A stretch of DNA of 40,440 bases from Patescibacteria group bacterium (GTDB lineage: Bacteria > Patescibacteriota > Microgenomatia > UBA12405 > JAHJSD01), in assembly GCA_018830585.1 (NCBI GenBank), contig JAHJSD010000024.1, positions 1 to 40,440 of the forward strand, written 5' to 3'. Below, piece after piece: positions 23,220 through 32,039 of the stretch (the stretch's first letter is position 1; every line of letters starts with the position of its first letter). A program made the translations under genes and the position numbers. The notes beneath the pieces are model-generated. The model was not told the DNA's origin, did no database searches, and saw only the letters and a list, made by a program, of their open reading frames with translations.

Positions 23220-24914
23220 CTAAATTAACTGAGCCAAGACTGTTAAAAATAAAACCGCGCCGCCGACAATCACAAATAGAGTTGGCCCAAAGAACCCCGT
23301 TTCAGGAACACCGGACTCCGTTGAGGGCAAAGTTACTTCAGCAGTCGGCGTTGCCGTCGGTGTCAATGTCGGTGATAGAGTCGAAGATAGGGTCGGAGAT
23401 ATCTCCACCGCCGGAGTCGGCTCCAAGGTCGGCGTTGCCGTCGGTTCCGGTGTTGGAGTCGGAACGGGAGTGTCGGTCGGCAATAATGTCGGAGTAACCG
23501 TCCCGCCTGAAGGAGTGGCGGAAAAAGAAGGATTATCGTCAGTCATTTCTGCCGCCAGAATAAAAGTTCTGATAAATGTTTCTTCCGCGCCGGAAAGCGG
23601 ATCAATATGGGTTACCGTCAACTTATGCTCGCCGGGGTCAAGATTGTCGGGGGGCGACCAACGCCAATCCCCGCTCTCATCGATCGTCAGCTCAGCCTGG
23701 TAGAGAGCCTCGGACTCCAAGGTGATTTTAACAATACCGCCGCTCGGCCCGGTCCCAAAAATTTCAGGCCGGAAGAAGTGTAACATCTCGCCATCCTCAG
23801 GATTAATGATTTCAAAAGGTCTGTTTCCGGTAAAACCGACTATCTCGCCTAAGCGGGAAGCTCCCGCCGAAGCGGCCGTCTGCTTAATGGAATCGGAAGG
23901 CCCGGCAAAACTCTCTTGAGTGAAATCATAATCATTTCCTAAAATGATCTCCGGCACAGGGTCGTCGTCTTTGGCATAAACCAAGGCCGTAGCCGTTCCG
24001 CCGAGAACACCCTGAACAAAAATTTCTTCCACCGAAAAATCATCCTGCTGATCAGCTAAGCGGGTTAAATCCTCAGAAAAAGCTTTGGCCAGAGAAACCG
24101 CCCAATTACCCTGGTTTGTTACCAAAGAGGACAAGGGAGCAAAATTTTCCGCTTTAAGGTAAACGATTGCCCCCTCGGCAATTTCACCATCAAAATTTTT
24201 AACTACTCCGGAAGCCAAATTAGCAATCGGCAACTCTCCAAAAAAAGCCGAGGCCGTCTTGACCTTATAAGGCTGGCCTGCCGACTCGCCAAACTGGACT
24301 CCGCCGGAAAGAATCATAAACCGGTATTCTTTTCCGCTTTCCAACCCCTCAACAATGATATAATGGGTAGTAAACCTATCTTTCCCACTAATCTCAGTTC
24401 TGAAATCGCTAAAAAGCCTTTGGTACTTATCGTCCAAAACTTGCACCAGGCCGGTGGTCTCCCGGGAAGTAAACCAAGAAGCGGTAAAGGAATTATCGGT
24501 GACATTGGTAGTTCTAACCTCAGACGGAGCAACAGCTTCCTGCGCTCTGAACCAAAATACTCTTCTCCCCCCGATAAAAAACAAAACAACCACTAGGCTC
24601 AAAACCAAAAAAAGGCCCACCAAGGTAGGGATTCTTCTTTCCCGTTTCAGTTTTGAGAAAAACCCGGGGGAGTCGTCACTACCGCCTTCCTGTTGCTTAA
24701 GAAGCCCGGAAACCGGAACTGCGCCACCGCCACTTCTGTCTTGAAGAGATTCAGTAGAAAGCGTATTTTTATTGACTCCCAAACCGGTTTCAGAAACCGT
24801 CTCCTTTAAACCGGAAAGCGGCAGATATTCCTCGCCGCCCTGAAATAAAGACTCCGGTTTCGCCTCAGAAGTTTCATTCTTTTTCCTGCGATAAAATTTC
24901 TTTTTGATTTTCAT
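23220..24914 (-). CDS. Fibronectin-III / Ig-like domain surface protein with VPETG anchor
   Basis: The protein has 564 residues from the ATG; a TTG three codons upstream would give 567. The N-terminal cytoplasmic part is polar (about 1-105), then a membrane helix (LVGLFLVLSLVVVLFFI) and an FN3-like domain (APSEVRTTNVTDNSFTASW to YRFMILSGG). A carboxypeptidase-regulatory-like region follows, then an Ig-like domain (INPEDGEMLHFFRPEIFGTG to FIRTFIL), a Thr/Pro stalk and a C-terminal VPETG followed by a membrane helix. It has both an N-terminal and a C-terminal hydrophobic anchor, which is unusual. It is likely a surface adhesin or appendage-associated protein. Confidence 0.83.
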   Translation of the reverse strand: MKIKKKFYRRKKNETSEAKPESLFQGGEEYLPLSGLKETVSETGLGVNKNTLSTESLQDRSGGGAVPVSGLLKQQEGGSDDSPGFFSKLKRERRIPTLVGLFLVLSLVVVLFFIGGRRVFWFRAQEAVAPSEVRTTNVTDNSFTASWFTSRETTGLVQVLDDKYQRLFSDFRTEISGKDRFTTHYIIVEGLESGKEYRFMILSGGVQFGESAGQPYKVKTASAFFGELPIANLASGVVKNFDGEIAEGAIVYLKAENFAPLSSLVTNQGNWAVSLAKAFSEDLTRLADQQDDFSVEEIFVQGVLGGTATALVYAKDDDPVPEIILGNDYDFTQESFAGPSDSIKQTAASAGASRLGEIVGFTGNRPFEIINPEDGEMLHFFRPEIFGTGPSGGIVKITLESEALYQAELTIDESGDWRWSPPDNLDPGEHKLTVTHIDPLSGAEETFIRTFILAAEMTDDNPSFSATPSGGTVTPTLLPTDTPVPTPTPEPTATPTLEPTPAVEISPTLSSTLSPTLTPTATPTAEVTLPSTESGVPETGFFGPTLFVIVGGAVLFLTVLAQLI

Positions 24915-25008
24915 ATTTGCCAAAAACAGGCCAGCGTGGCCACCACCCCATTTTATACTTTACGGCTCTTTTATCTTTATAAAACAAATACAATAAAAGA
25001 GGGATGTT

Positions 25009-25350
25009 TTAAGGGTTCAGTTCCAGGCTAGACCCTGAATCAGTCGCTACCTCACTCTCCCCGGTAATAGTTTGGGCGGGAGCCGGGGTAACGGTTGACT
25101 CGACCGAAGTTGGTTCCGGCAGTAAATAGCTCTCGACTTCTTCTGGCCGGTATTCCCGCTTCTCCTCGATACTCTCCAGGACTGTCAGATCTAATTTCGG
25201 ATCAATCGGAGTAATTAACTGGTCTACTTTTTTAATTTCTTCCCTTTTGGTAAGTTCGCGGTAACTTTCCAAAGCAATCCAGAAAAGAACCGTAAACAAG
25301 GTCATTGCGGCAACAAAGATTATTCTCTTATATTTTCTTTTTTGTTTCAT
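25009..25350 (-). CDS. Small membrane-anchored protein of the pilus/surface locus
   Basis: This is a 113-residue protein with a basic N-terminus, one membrane helix (about 10-28) and a Glu/Pro-rich extracytoplasmic part with EYRPEEVESYLLPEPTSVE. The order pilN, pilO, then this gene resembles pilMNOP loci, where the fourth gene encodes the PilP lipoprotein. No lipobox or PilP fold is visible, so this is only positional. There is a fair Shine-Dalgarno (GGAG, eight bases before the ATG). The leader contains part of a dispersed repeat. Confidence 0.68.
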   Translation of the reverse strand: MKQKRKYKRIIFVAAMTLFTVLFWIALESYRELTKREEIKKVDQLITPIDPKLDLTVLESIEEKREYRPEEVESYLLPEPTSVESTVTPAPAQTITGESEVATDSGSSLELNP

Positions 25351-25636
25351 CGGCTAACTCCAATTGAAGCTCCGAGGGTTATTAACCATCGGATTCTTAC
25401 TTCATATTGTAAACATTGCCATAATCAAAAGCTGAAATCCCTGTCTGCTCGCCTCGCGGCGAAGCGGACCGACAGGCAGGCGCCAACTTGTCAACCGAAG
25501 CTTCAGCGAAGGCTGAAGCGAAAATTACCCTTACCCCCGAATCACTATCCAACCGAGACTTAATCCACCAGCTGGCGGACCTCGGATCCCAAAGGGATCC
25601 CTTCAGGATTTTCGCGAAGGCGGATAAAAACCCGGT
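25351..25636. repeat. Dispersed repeat region between pilO and the next gene
   Basis: The block CTCCGAGGGTTATTAACC with CGGATTCTT (25367-25396), then AAAGCTGAAATCCCTG and GGCAGGCAGGCGCC, matches 16594-16768 in order. The final part (25583-25625) has the palindrome GGATCCCAAAGGGATCC and GCGAAGGCGG. No gene seen. Confidence 0.65.
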
Positions 25637-26320
25637 TTACCAACCGGACTGCCAATAATTCAGCTCGCCTGCTAAAGTTAAGTTTAAAACCCGCTCTTCT
25701 TCTTTCTTATCTTTCTTATCTTTAGAAATCTGGTACTGGTTAATTGCTATCCATCTTCTTACCCTCGTTAATTGATCGATAAAACTTCTTATATCAAAAT
25801 AGTCACCTTTGCCGCTAAAGTTAAAGGCTAAAGTTTTTAGATTTTGATCCTTCTGAACAGCTTTAGCTTTTTTATTTTTCTCTTCCGAACCGGACAGGTT
25901 AACTCTGGAAAAACCCAAGCCTCTTAATGACAAACTGCTCTCCTGGGCACTGCCTACCAGTTGAGAAATACCCTGGGCAATACCAAGGTCATCAGGAAGA
26001 AAACTGTCAACTAAGCTTACTCTCGTCTGTGCGACAGAATAAATCTGCTGCGCTTCAATCAAGTCATTTATCTTTTTCTGCATCTTGACACTGATCTCTT
26101 CTTTTTCCCTGATCTTGCCAACCAGTCCGGAAACGGTCACCGCTGCCGGTTTGACGGCAAAAAATGAAAAAAAGGCAACAATGAACAAGGTCAAGGCTAC
26201 CTCGGTATACTGCCAAGCTTCTTTTTTCTCCCGGTATTTTCTAATTATCTTATCCAGTTCTTTCCTGACTTTTTTCCGGTAAGCAGCAATAGCGCTGGCC
26301 TCTCCAATTTTTCTAAGCAT
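25637..26320 (-). CDS. pilO: PilO-like type IV pilus assembly protein
   Basis: The 227 residues have the PilO layout: a cytoplasmic charged N-terminus (1-40), one membrane helix (about 41-60), a coiled coil (KIREKEEISVKMQKKINDLIEAQ) and a C-terminal ferredoxin-like domain, including LKTLAFNFSGKGDYFDIRSF and IDQLTRVRRWIAINQYQIS. PilO pairs with PilN to link the pilus motor to outer parts of the machine. The start overlaps the pilN end by 8 bp, indicating translational coupling. The short motif SLVDSFLPDD is typical of this family. Confidence 0.8.
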   Translation of the reverse strand: MLRKIGEASAIAAYRKKVRKELDKIIRKYREKKEAWQYTEVALTLFIVAFFSFFAVKPAAVTVSGLVGKIREKEEISVKMQKKINDLIEAQQIYSVAQTRVSLVDSFLPDDLGIAQGISQLVGSAQESSLSLRGLGFSRVNLSGSEEKNKKAKAVQKDQNLKTLAFNFSGKGDYFDIRSFIDQLTRVRRWIAINQYQISKDKKDKKEEERVLNLTLAGELNYWQSGW

Positions 26321-26873
26321 CGTCTCCCTCCTTGAAACTGATTAAAAACTGTACTTTCATGCCGGCAATACCCTGCTCTCTCTCAACAGTGCCAATTCTG
26401 ACTTTATTGATAGTTTCTTTTGCAAGGAGTCTATCTACAAAAGCGGCCAAACTGGACTCCGAAGAAATGGTTGTCGATAAAGAAACTTCCTGTCCCTCTA
26501 TGTTTTCACTAAAACTATAGTTTGAAACTAAAATATCCGGCGGCAGGCTTTCAACTATCAAGTCAAGGGGAGATAGAGGCTGAATATCCTTTTTCAAAAA
26601 GCGGTCAACTGAGGACAATCTTGATTGAAAAAGACGGAACTCCTCTTCAAAATCGTTGATACTGGAAATTATCGCCTGACGCTGTCTGATTTCTTCGGAA
26701 AGGTCCGAATCTTTTCTATCAAGCCAAAACCGGGACAAAAAAGCTCCGATAACAATCAGCTCGGTGAAAACTACAATATACCTGCCTGTCGATAAAATCC
26801 AATTAACTAACTTTCCCAAAATCGTTCCCTGGAGTGCCGTTCTCGGTAGTAAAGAAACATCCCTCTCTGTCAT
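26313..26873 (-). CDS. pilN: PilN-like type IV pilus assembly protein
   Basis: The 186 residues begin with the conserved cytoplasmic INLLP-like tail as VSLLPRTAL. PilM binds this region in characterised systems. A membrane helix (about 33-49), a coiled coil (RQRQAIISSINDFEEEFRLFQ) and a C-terminal beta-alpha domain with LPPDILVSNYSFSE follow. It lies directly upstream of pilO. No pilM, pilB or pilC is in the window. The ATG is seven bases after a TATACT box with no Shine-Dalgarno, so transcription of this operon probably starts at the codon itself. Confidence 0.78.
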   Translation of the reverse strand: MTERDVSLLPRTALQGTILGKLVNWILSTGRYIVVFTELIVIGAFLSRFWLDRKDSDLSEEIRQRQAIISSINDFEEEFRLFQSRLSSVDRFLKKDIQPLSPLDLIVESLPPDILVSNYSFSENIEGQEVSLSTTISSESSLAAFVDRLLAKETINKVRIGTVEREQGIAGMKVQFLISFKEGDDA

Positions 26874-27278
26874 TTTATTCAGTATATTAAAGTTAGAATG
26901 TTATGTAAACCCCCTGTTTGAAAGAGGAAGACTGTTGGTTCTTTAACGATAGAAATGGAGCCGAAATATTATGGAGCCCCACAGGTACCTCGTCCTTCCG
27001 TAGCCCTGCCTGCCGGTTTACCTGTCTGCCGACAGGCAGGCCCGCCGAAATGGAGGGCAGGCAGGTTTTCTTGGTTCATGTATAAGTTGATCACTCATTT
27101 ACGTCGATCAATGTAAATAAGTGACTCACTACAGGAAGCCGCGTCAACGCCAGTCCGGCCGAGGTAACCGGAACTATCCGGATAAGAGCCTTCCGGCCGG
27201 ATGTGTCTAAAATTGGTTGCGCCGAATCGAAAAAAACGGGCAAGGCAAAAATAATTGCCAAAGCGGGTTAATCGGATT
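26874..27278. other. Intergenic region with nested repeats
   Basis: No gene seen. It contains an AGCCCCACAGGTACC block (26973-26990), a CCTGCCTGCCGG/CCGACAGGCAGG palindrome (27005-27042), copy 4 of the TTCTTGGTTC element (27064-27084), a 12-bp hairpin TCACTCATTTAC/GTAAATAAGTGA (27091-27124), and a GC-rich stretch with several CCGG hairpins up to the murJ end. Confidence 0.65.
27064..27124 (+). repeat. Dispersed TTCTTGGTTC element, copy 4, with adjoining hairpin
   Basis: GGTTTTCTTGGTTCATGTATAA is followed six bases later by a 12-bp inverted repeat with loop GTCGATCAAT. There is no T-run, so a terminator is unlikely. Confidence 0.6.
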
Positions 27279-28934
27279 TTATTCCGGATTCGGAGGCAAC
27301 TCCACTAATGGAGGGGCCGATTTCGGCCAGACAAAAAGGCTGTTCATTAATTTAAGCATCTTTCCCGCCTCTTTTATTTTTAAAAATAAAGAAAGGAGAA
27401 AGTAAGATAAAGAGCCCCCAAAAATACTCAGTCCAAAAAGAACCGCCAAACCGACTATCCTGCTGGTATCTAAAAAGCGCTGGTCAAGGCCTTTTAACAA
27501 AAACCAGGCAACCGCGCCGGAAAGGATACCGGCAAAAAGCATTTTAAAAAGGGGCAGAAATAAATCATTAATCAATCCCTCTATCTTTATCCGTCCGATC
27601 ATTATTAACATCAAAATAGACATCTGGGAAAAGCCGGCTACGGTGATCGCCAAGGCCAAGCCGGAAGTGCCGAAACCAAGAATAAAAGTGGTATACAAAG
27701 CAATTCCTGTGTTAACTACTAAAGAAAAAAGAGAAACAAAAAGCGGGGTTTTGGTGTCCTGAAGAGCGTAAAAACCCCGGATTAAGATATCGTTTATAGT
27801 ATTAAAAACTACTAAAGGGGCGAAAAAGGCCACCACTCTCCCTGTTGCCACCGTCGCTTTCCAGGGAAACTTCTCCGCTCCATAGGCAATTCTGACAATC
27901 GGCACTCTTAGAACTAAAAGCAGCGCTGCCGCAGGAAAAGCAAAATAAGCCGCCTGGAGCAAAGAAGAGAGGAGTGTTTGCCTAAACAAATCAAAACGCT
28001 TTGCTCCGACTTCCTTGGAAAGAACAGGCAGAGAAGCCTGACCAATGGTAGTACCGAAAATCCTCGAGGAAAAATGTGTCAGTCTCTGGGCCAGATAGAA
28101 TAAAGATAAAGATCCGGCAGGCAAGGAAGTGGCCAGAAAAAGGGCTACCGTTTCGCCTATCTCTCCTAACCCCAAAGCCAAGGTGCGGGGCAGCATCAAC
28201 CTAAGAATTTTTCTGACTCCGGGCAAATTAAAAGAAAGCAAAAAAGAATATTTAAAACCCAGCGCGCTCGATAGGGGCAATTGAACTAAAAGATGCAACG
28301 CCGCTCCGATAACTACACCCAAGGCCGGACCGAAAATTCCCAGCTTAGGCGATAAAAACAAAATCCCGAAAATAATTCCTAAATTATAGACAATTGGAGA
28401 GAGAGCTGGTATTAAAAAACGCTGGAAGCTTTGAAGGATCCCTGTCAAAAAGTTGCTCATTAAAAAAAACAGCTGAGACAGAACCATTAGTTTGGTCAGC
28501 TGACTCATCAAAAAAACCTGATAATTGCTAAAACCGGAGGTAATCAGATCGGAAAGGGGATAGGAAAAAACCACCAACAAAATGGAAAGGCCGAAAAAAA
28601 TCAAAAAAAGGGCGGTAATTACCGCCGAAGCGGTCTGATAGGCTCTGGTTTTGCTTTTTACTAACTGCTCACTGAAAACAGGGATAAATGCGGCCGATAG
28701 CGCCCCGGTGACCAAAAGCCTGAAAATTATGTCCGGTAAACGGAAAGCGGCGTTATAAGCGTCAAGCTGGTCAGCGCAGCAGGAATAGAACCTGGCATAA
28801 AGCAGGCGGTCTCTGAGGATGCCTAATAACGCCGAGGCGCCAAAAGCGGAGGCCAAAATAAGGGCGGCCGAAAAAATACTCGTTTGCCGCCGAGAAAAAA
28901 GTTTGGAACCGTTACCTACCAGCGCTTTAATCAT
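27279..28934 (-). CDS. murJ: MurJ lipid II flippase (MviN family)
   Basis: A 551-residue MOP-superfamily transporter with about 14 membrane helices. Landmarks: ASALLGILRDRLLYARFY (the conserved family start), NAAFRLPDIIFRLLVTGALSAAFIPVFSE, ALGLGEIGETVALFLATSLPAGS, FSSRIFGTTIGQASLPVLS and IRGFYALQDTKTPL. MurJ moves lipid II to the outer face of the membrane for peptidoglycan synthesis. The protein has full length for the family. No Shine-Dalgarno is visible, and a TATACT box lies 17 bases before the ATG. Confidence 0.94.
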   Translation of the reverse strand: MIKALVGNGSKLFSRRQTSIFSAALILASAFGASALLGILRDRLLYARFYSCCADQLDAYNAAFRLPDIIFRLLVTGALSAAFIPVFSEQLVKSKTRAYQTASAVITALFLIFFGLSILLVVFSYPLSDLITSGFSNYQVFLMSQLTKLMVLSQLFFLMSNFLTGILQSFQRFLIPALSPIVYNLGIIFGILFLSPKLGIFGPALGVVIGAALHLLVQLPLSSALGFKYSFLLSFNLPGVRKILRLMLPRTLALGLGEIGETVALFLATSLPAGSLSLFYLAQRLTHFSSRIFGTTIGQASLPVLSKEVGAKRFDLFRQTLLSSLLQAAYFAFPAAALLLVLRVPIVRIAYGAEKFPWKATVATGRVVAFFAPLVVFNTINDILIRGFYALQDTKTPLFVSLFSLVVNTGIALYTTFILGFGTSGLALAITVAGFSQMSILMLIMIGRIKIEGLINDLFLPLFKMLFAGILSGAVAWFLLKGLDQRFLDTSRIVGLAVLFGLSIFGGSLSYFLLSLFLKIKEAGKMLKLMNSLFVWPKSAPPLVELPPNPE

Positions 28935-29016
28935 TTAAAAAACATTTCAAGTATAACAACTCCTTGCCAGCCCAACAACTAAATGCTAAAATCTGATGAA
29001 GTTTCTGACGAAATTC

Positions 29017-29139
29017 AATCAACTGGTTTCAAAACCCTTTACGCCATTGCGAGGAGTGTTAATGACGCGGCAATCTATCTTTAAAAACAAGATCGCCACA
29101 CTCGCTTCACTCGTTCGCGATCACTTTTGAAACAGGTTC
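29017..29139. repeat. 123-bp MITE-like dispersed repeat, copy 1
   Basis: About 96% identical to 34383-34505 (five or six differences). The outer arms CTGGTTTCAAAA and TTTTGAAACAGG are near inverted repeats, and the inner arms are GCGAGGAGTG and the CACTC/TTCGCGAT region. The core resembles the inside of the MITE at 32299-32443. It lies between murJ and rpsT. Confidence 0.85.
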
Positions 29140-29183
29140 TATCTTTAATTTTTCACTTTTAATTTTTAATTTAAATAGCTACT

Positions 29184-29507
29184 GTGCCAATTACTACATC
29201 AGCCAAAAAAGCGGTCAGAAGTTCGCGGAAAAAAGCCGTGGTAAACCGGAGATCAAAAACTATCGCCAAAAAAGCGGTCCGGGTTTTTAAAAAAACCCCC
29301 AATAAAGACAACCTTAAAAAGGTTTACTCCGCGATAGACAAATTGGTGAAAAAAAAGATTCTCCATCAAAACAAGGCCGGCCGGGTAAAAAGTAAATTAG
29401 CCAAAACGATAGCCCAAGAGCCAAAAAAAGCCGCTTCTGCCTCTCCTAAGAAAAAAGCGCCGGGAAAAAGGTCCTCCGGTGCTAAAAAAATGGCAAAAAA
29501 GAGTTGA
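29184..29507 (+). CDS. rpsT: 30S ribosomal protein S20
   Basis: The 107 residues fit S20: a short polar start (PITTSAKKAVRSSRKKAVVNRRSK), three predicted long helices, and KVYSAIDKLVKKKILHQNKAGRVKSKLA, the conserved C-terminal signature. It binds 16S rRNA. The tail after residue 88 (KKAASASPKKKAPGKRSS) is an added basic Ala/Lys/Ser extension beyond the usual 85-90 residues. The start is GTG in an AT-rich leader with TTAAAT seven bases upstream and no Shine-Dalgarno. The next gene, metG, begins 28 bp later. Confidence 0.92.
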   Translation: MPITTSAKKAVRSSRKKAVVNRRSKTIAKKAVRVFKKTPNKDNLKKVYSAIDKLVKKKILHQNKAGRVKSKLAKTIAQEPKKAASASPKKKAPGKRSSGAKKMAKKS

Positions 29508-29535
29508 AGGTTCTTTTGCCGAGTCCAGTTTGTCC

Positions 29536-30954
29536 GTGAACAAAAAAACTTTCTATATCACCACACCAATCTATTATGTTAACGATGTACCCCACATCGG
29601 TCACACTTCTACCACCATTTTTGCCGATATTATTGCCCGATATCATAAGGAATTAGGAAAAGAGGTTTTTTTTCTTACCGGCACCGACGAGCACGGAGCC
29701 AAAATCGCTCAGGCCGCCGAAAAAGCCGGTCTTTCGCCAAAGGAGTTCTGCGATTCAATTGCGCCCCGGTTTGAGAAAATTTGGAAAAGGCTAAATATCA
29801 GCAACGAATTCTTTATCAGAACCACCAACCCAAAGCACAAAAAAGTAGTTCAAGAACTGATTAATAAAATTTATCAAAAAGGAGATATTTATAAAAGCGT
29901 CTACCAAGGCCTTTACTGTATTGGTTGCGAAAAATTTTTGACCGAATCCGACTTGGAAAACGGTCATTGTCCGCTGCATCCTCCGGAGCAAACCGTTGAG
30001 CAGAAAGAAGAAAACTGGTTTTTTAAATTATCAAAATATATTCCTCAACTAATTAAGCTTATTGAAGATGACGATACCAATTACATTTTTCCTGAAGGCA
30101 AAAGACAAGAAGTATTATCAAAACTAAAAGCGGGTGTTCATGATATTTCTTTCTCCCGGGCTAATGTTAAATGGGGAATCCCTATTCTGTGGGATAAAAC
30201 TCAAACAATCTATGTTTGGGTGGACGCGCTGATTAACTATTATAGCGCCACTGTCTTTCTGCCCGGGAAAGAGAAATTCTGGCCGGCAAACATCCATCTT
30301 TTGGCTAAAGAGATTCTCTGGTTCCACACCGTTATCTGGCAGGCAATGTTAATGGCCGCCGGCTTGCCTTTACCCCATAAAACCTTTACTCACAGCTTTT
30401 ATATTATGGATGACAAGAAAATGTCCAAGTCTTTGGGGAATTTAATCAAACCGGAGGAAATGATTAAGCTATTTGGTATCGATGCCAGCCGTTACTTAGT
30501 GGCCAGTTCCCTGCCGTTAGAAAACGACACCAATGTCAGTATCGATCGGTTCAAACAAAAATATAACGCCGATTTGGCCAACGGATTAGGAAACCTGGTT
30601 TCCAGAACCGCCAAGCTATCCCAAAAAAACAATTTCAAGTTGAAAGGCGAATTTAAACCAAAGTTCATTAAAAAAGCCGCCGAAGCGCTCAATGCGCTTA
30701 ACCCGCCAAAAGCGCTGGAGGTGATCTGGAACGAATCCGAAAGTGGAGTCAGCGCCACCAACAAGCTTTTCAATGACAAAAAAATCTGGGAGCTTAAAGG
30801 AGAAAAATTAGAAAATGCTTTAGAAAAAGTAGTCGCCAACCTGCTCACCATTGCCTACAACCTTAAACCCTTTATGCCGAAAACCAGTAAAAAAATAGAG
30901 GCTACTTTCCTAAAAGGAGAAAAACTTGCTAAACCCTTGTTTCCAAGAATCTGA
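29536..30954 (+). CDS. metG: Methionyl-tRNA synthetase
   Basis: A class I synthetase of 472 residues: FYITTPIYYVNDVPHIGHTS (HIGH motif), TGTDEHGAKI, a zinc-knuckle-like CIGCEKFL with NGHCPLHP, WVDALINY, and KMSKS in DDKKMSKSLGN. A short anticodon-binding helical domain ends the protein, and the C-terminal tRNA-binding module is missing, as in small MetRS forms. I chose GTG at 29536 because homology begins there; the frame stays open 19 codons upstream. The last 220 bp are duplicated at 32229-32597. Confidence 0.93.
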   Translation: MNKKTFYITTPIYYVNDVPHIGHTSTTIFADIIARYHKELGKEVFFLTGTDEHGAKIAQAAEKAGLSPKEFCDSIAPRFEKIWKRLNISNEFFIRTTNPKHKKVVQELINKIYQKGDIYKSVYQGLYCIGCEKFLTESDLENGHCPLHPPEQTVEQKEENWFFKLSKYIPQLIKLIEDDDTNYIFPEGKRQEVLSKLKAGVHDISFSRANVKWGIPILWDKTQTIYVWVDALINYYSATVFLPGKEKFWPANIHLLAKEILWFHTVIWQAMLMAAGLPLPHKTFTHSFYIMDDKKMSKSLGNLIKPEEMIKLFGIDASRYLVASSLPLENDTNVSIDRFKQKYNADLANGLGNLVSRTAKLSQKNNFKLKGEFKPKFIKKAAEALNALNPPKALEVIWNESESGVSATNKLFNDKKIWELKGEKLENALEKVVANLLTIAYNLKPFMPKTSKKIEATFLKGEKLAKPLFPRI

Positions 30955-31147
30955 TCTTGACCAGTCTCCGGCCCTCCATTGATAGCGTGATAGAGCCAAT
31001 TTGGATAAGCTAAACGAGCATGTCTCGGCACTAATTAATGATAGTTTAATCAGGATTAGGCCGTCAATTAGGGATTTTGTATGTACGTCCCTGTTTATGT
31101 TTACTATTTAAGGCATCCGATGAGCTAAAATCTGGTAAAATATTCTT

Positions 31148-31576
31148 GTGTTAGTTAAATTTTTCAAAACAGGTCTCTTTAAGATAGTCCTTATAAACCT
31201 TCTGCTGGCTCTAATCGCTTTTATAATTACTTTACCCACTACTAATAAAGCAAAAGAACTTGCCCAAAAAATGGGGGTGAAATATTATGACCAAGAGTCT
31301 TTAAGAGAGGAGATAAAACTGCTTAGCCGAGAAGACATGTGTCTATCAAAAGTATATGAACCACTTAGAAAAAAACGCGATTTTTTCTCTTGCAGAAGTT
31401 CTGGCGGCGATCTTGGCCTTTATAGAAGATCAGCCATAAATATCCAAAGCAAGGATACCAATAAAGGAAGATTCTTTTGTTTTACCGTTTATAAAAAAGG
31501 GCAATGCGAAAGACTTGGAGGAGTTTTTTATCAACATTACAATCCCTGTTATTGTTTGGTTCCACATGATTTCTAA
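31148..31576 (+). CDS. Small Cys-containing membrane-anchored hypothetical protein
   Basis: The 142 residues start with one N-terminal membrane helix (about 12-30), then a mainly extracytoplasmic region with Cys in REDMCLSK, FFSCRSSGG, RFFCFTVY, GQCERLGG and NPCYCLVP. An even number of Cys residues outside the membrane suggests disulphides. No domain is recognised. The start is GTG, with TAAAAT ending six bases upstream. It overlaps the next gene by 11 bp. It sits between metG and its duplicated tail, so it may have arrived with the rearrangement. Confidence 0.65.
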   Translation: MLVKFFKTGLFKIVLINLLLALIAFIITLPTTNKAKELAQKMGVKYYDQESLREEIKLLSREDMCLSKVYEPLRKKRDFFSCRSSGGDLGLYRRSAINIQSKDTNKGRFFCFTVYKKGQCERLGGVFYQHYNPCYCLVPHDF

Positions 31577-32036
31577 ACTACGATTTTTTGGTTTAGTGGT
31601 TCTTTTCTTTGTCGCTTTGCGCTGGGGACTCGTCTTTGCTCTAGATATCCCTCGAGAAATTGGTTTTATGGACTCAAGGTACAGTCATAATACCATTGTT
31701 TGGACCATCTTCAAGGCCATTTCTTTACTACTCTGGGGAAGTTTTTTTGGTTACAAGGTTATTGAAAATATTAAAAAATCGTCTAATAAATGGCTGCTAA
31801 TCGGGCTTGCTATATTTGCTATGGTGGGAACTTACTTTATGATCATGTTTATCGACATTCCTTTTAAGTTAGTATCTTGTATCGCTAATCGTAACCCTTA
31901 TTCGTGTTACTCAATTAGGCTGTCGGCAGGAGTGGACTGCAGGGGACTAGGGAGAGCAATAAGATCTCCTCTTTTAAGACTACTTGATCCTTTCGAAATG
32001 AGAATATTAATATTTGGAACCCATTGCGTTTTTTAA
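31566..32036 (+). CDS. Polytopic membrane hypothetical protein
   Basis: This encodes 156 residues with three or four hydrophobic segments (about 5-25, 47-68, 79-100 and a weak one near the end). Cys residues (SCIANRNPYSCYSI, GVDCRG, GTHCVF) suggest extracytoplasmic loops. The ATG at 31566 was preferred to 31515 because the extra 17 residues lie wholly in the previous gene. ATGATTTCTAA gives coupled translation with that gene. The family is not recognised; it is probably paired in function with the upstream protein. Confidence 0.6.
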   Translation: MISKLRFFGLVVLFFVALRWGLVFALDIPREIGFMDSRYSHNTIVWTIFKAISLLLWGSFFGYKVIENIKKSSNKWLLIGLAIFAMVGTYFMIMFIDIPFKLVSCIANRNPYSCYSIRLSAGVDCRGLGRAIRSPLLRLLDPFEMRILIFGTHCVF

Positions 32037-32039
32037 AGA

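Noticed and set aside
27091..27124. Hairpin TCACTCATTTAC/GTAAATAAGTGA as a terminator
   Set aside because: There is no T-run on either strand after the stem; it accompanies a dispersed repeat.
28993..29016. CTGATGA followed by CGAAA as a second hammerhead
   Set aside because: The ten bases between the core blocks cannot pair as stem II, and no stem III partner is visible.
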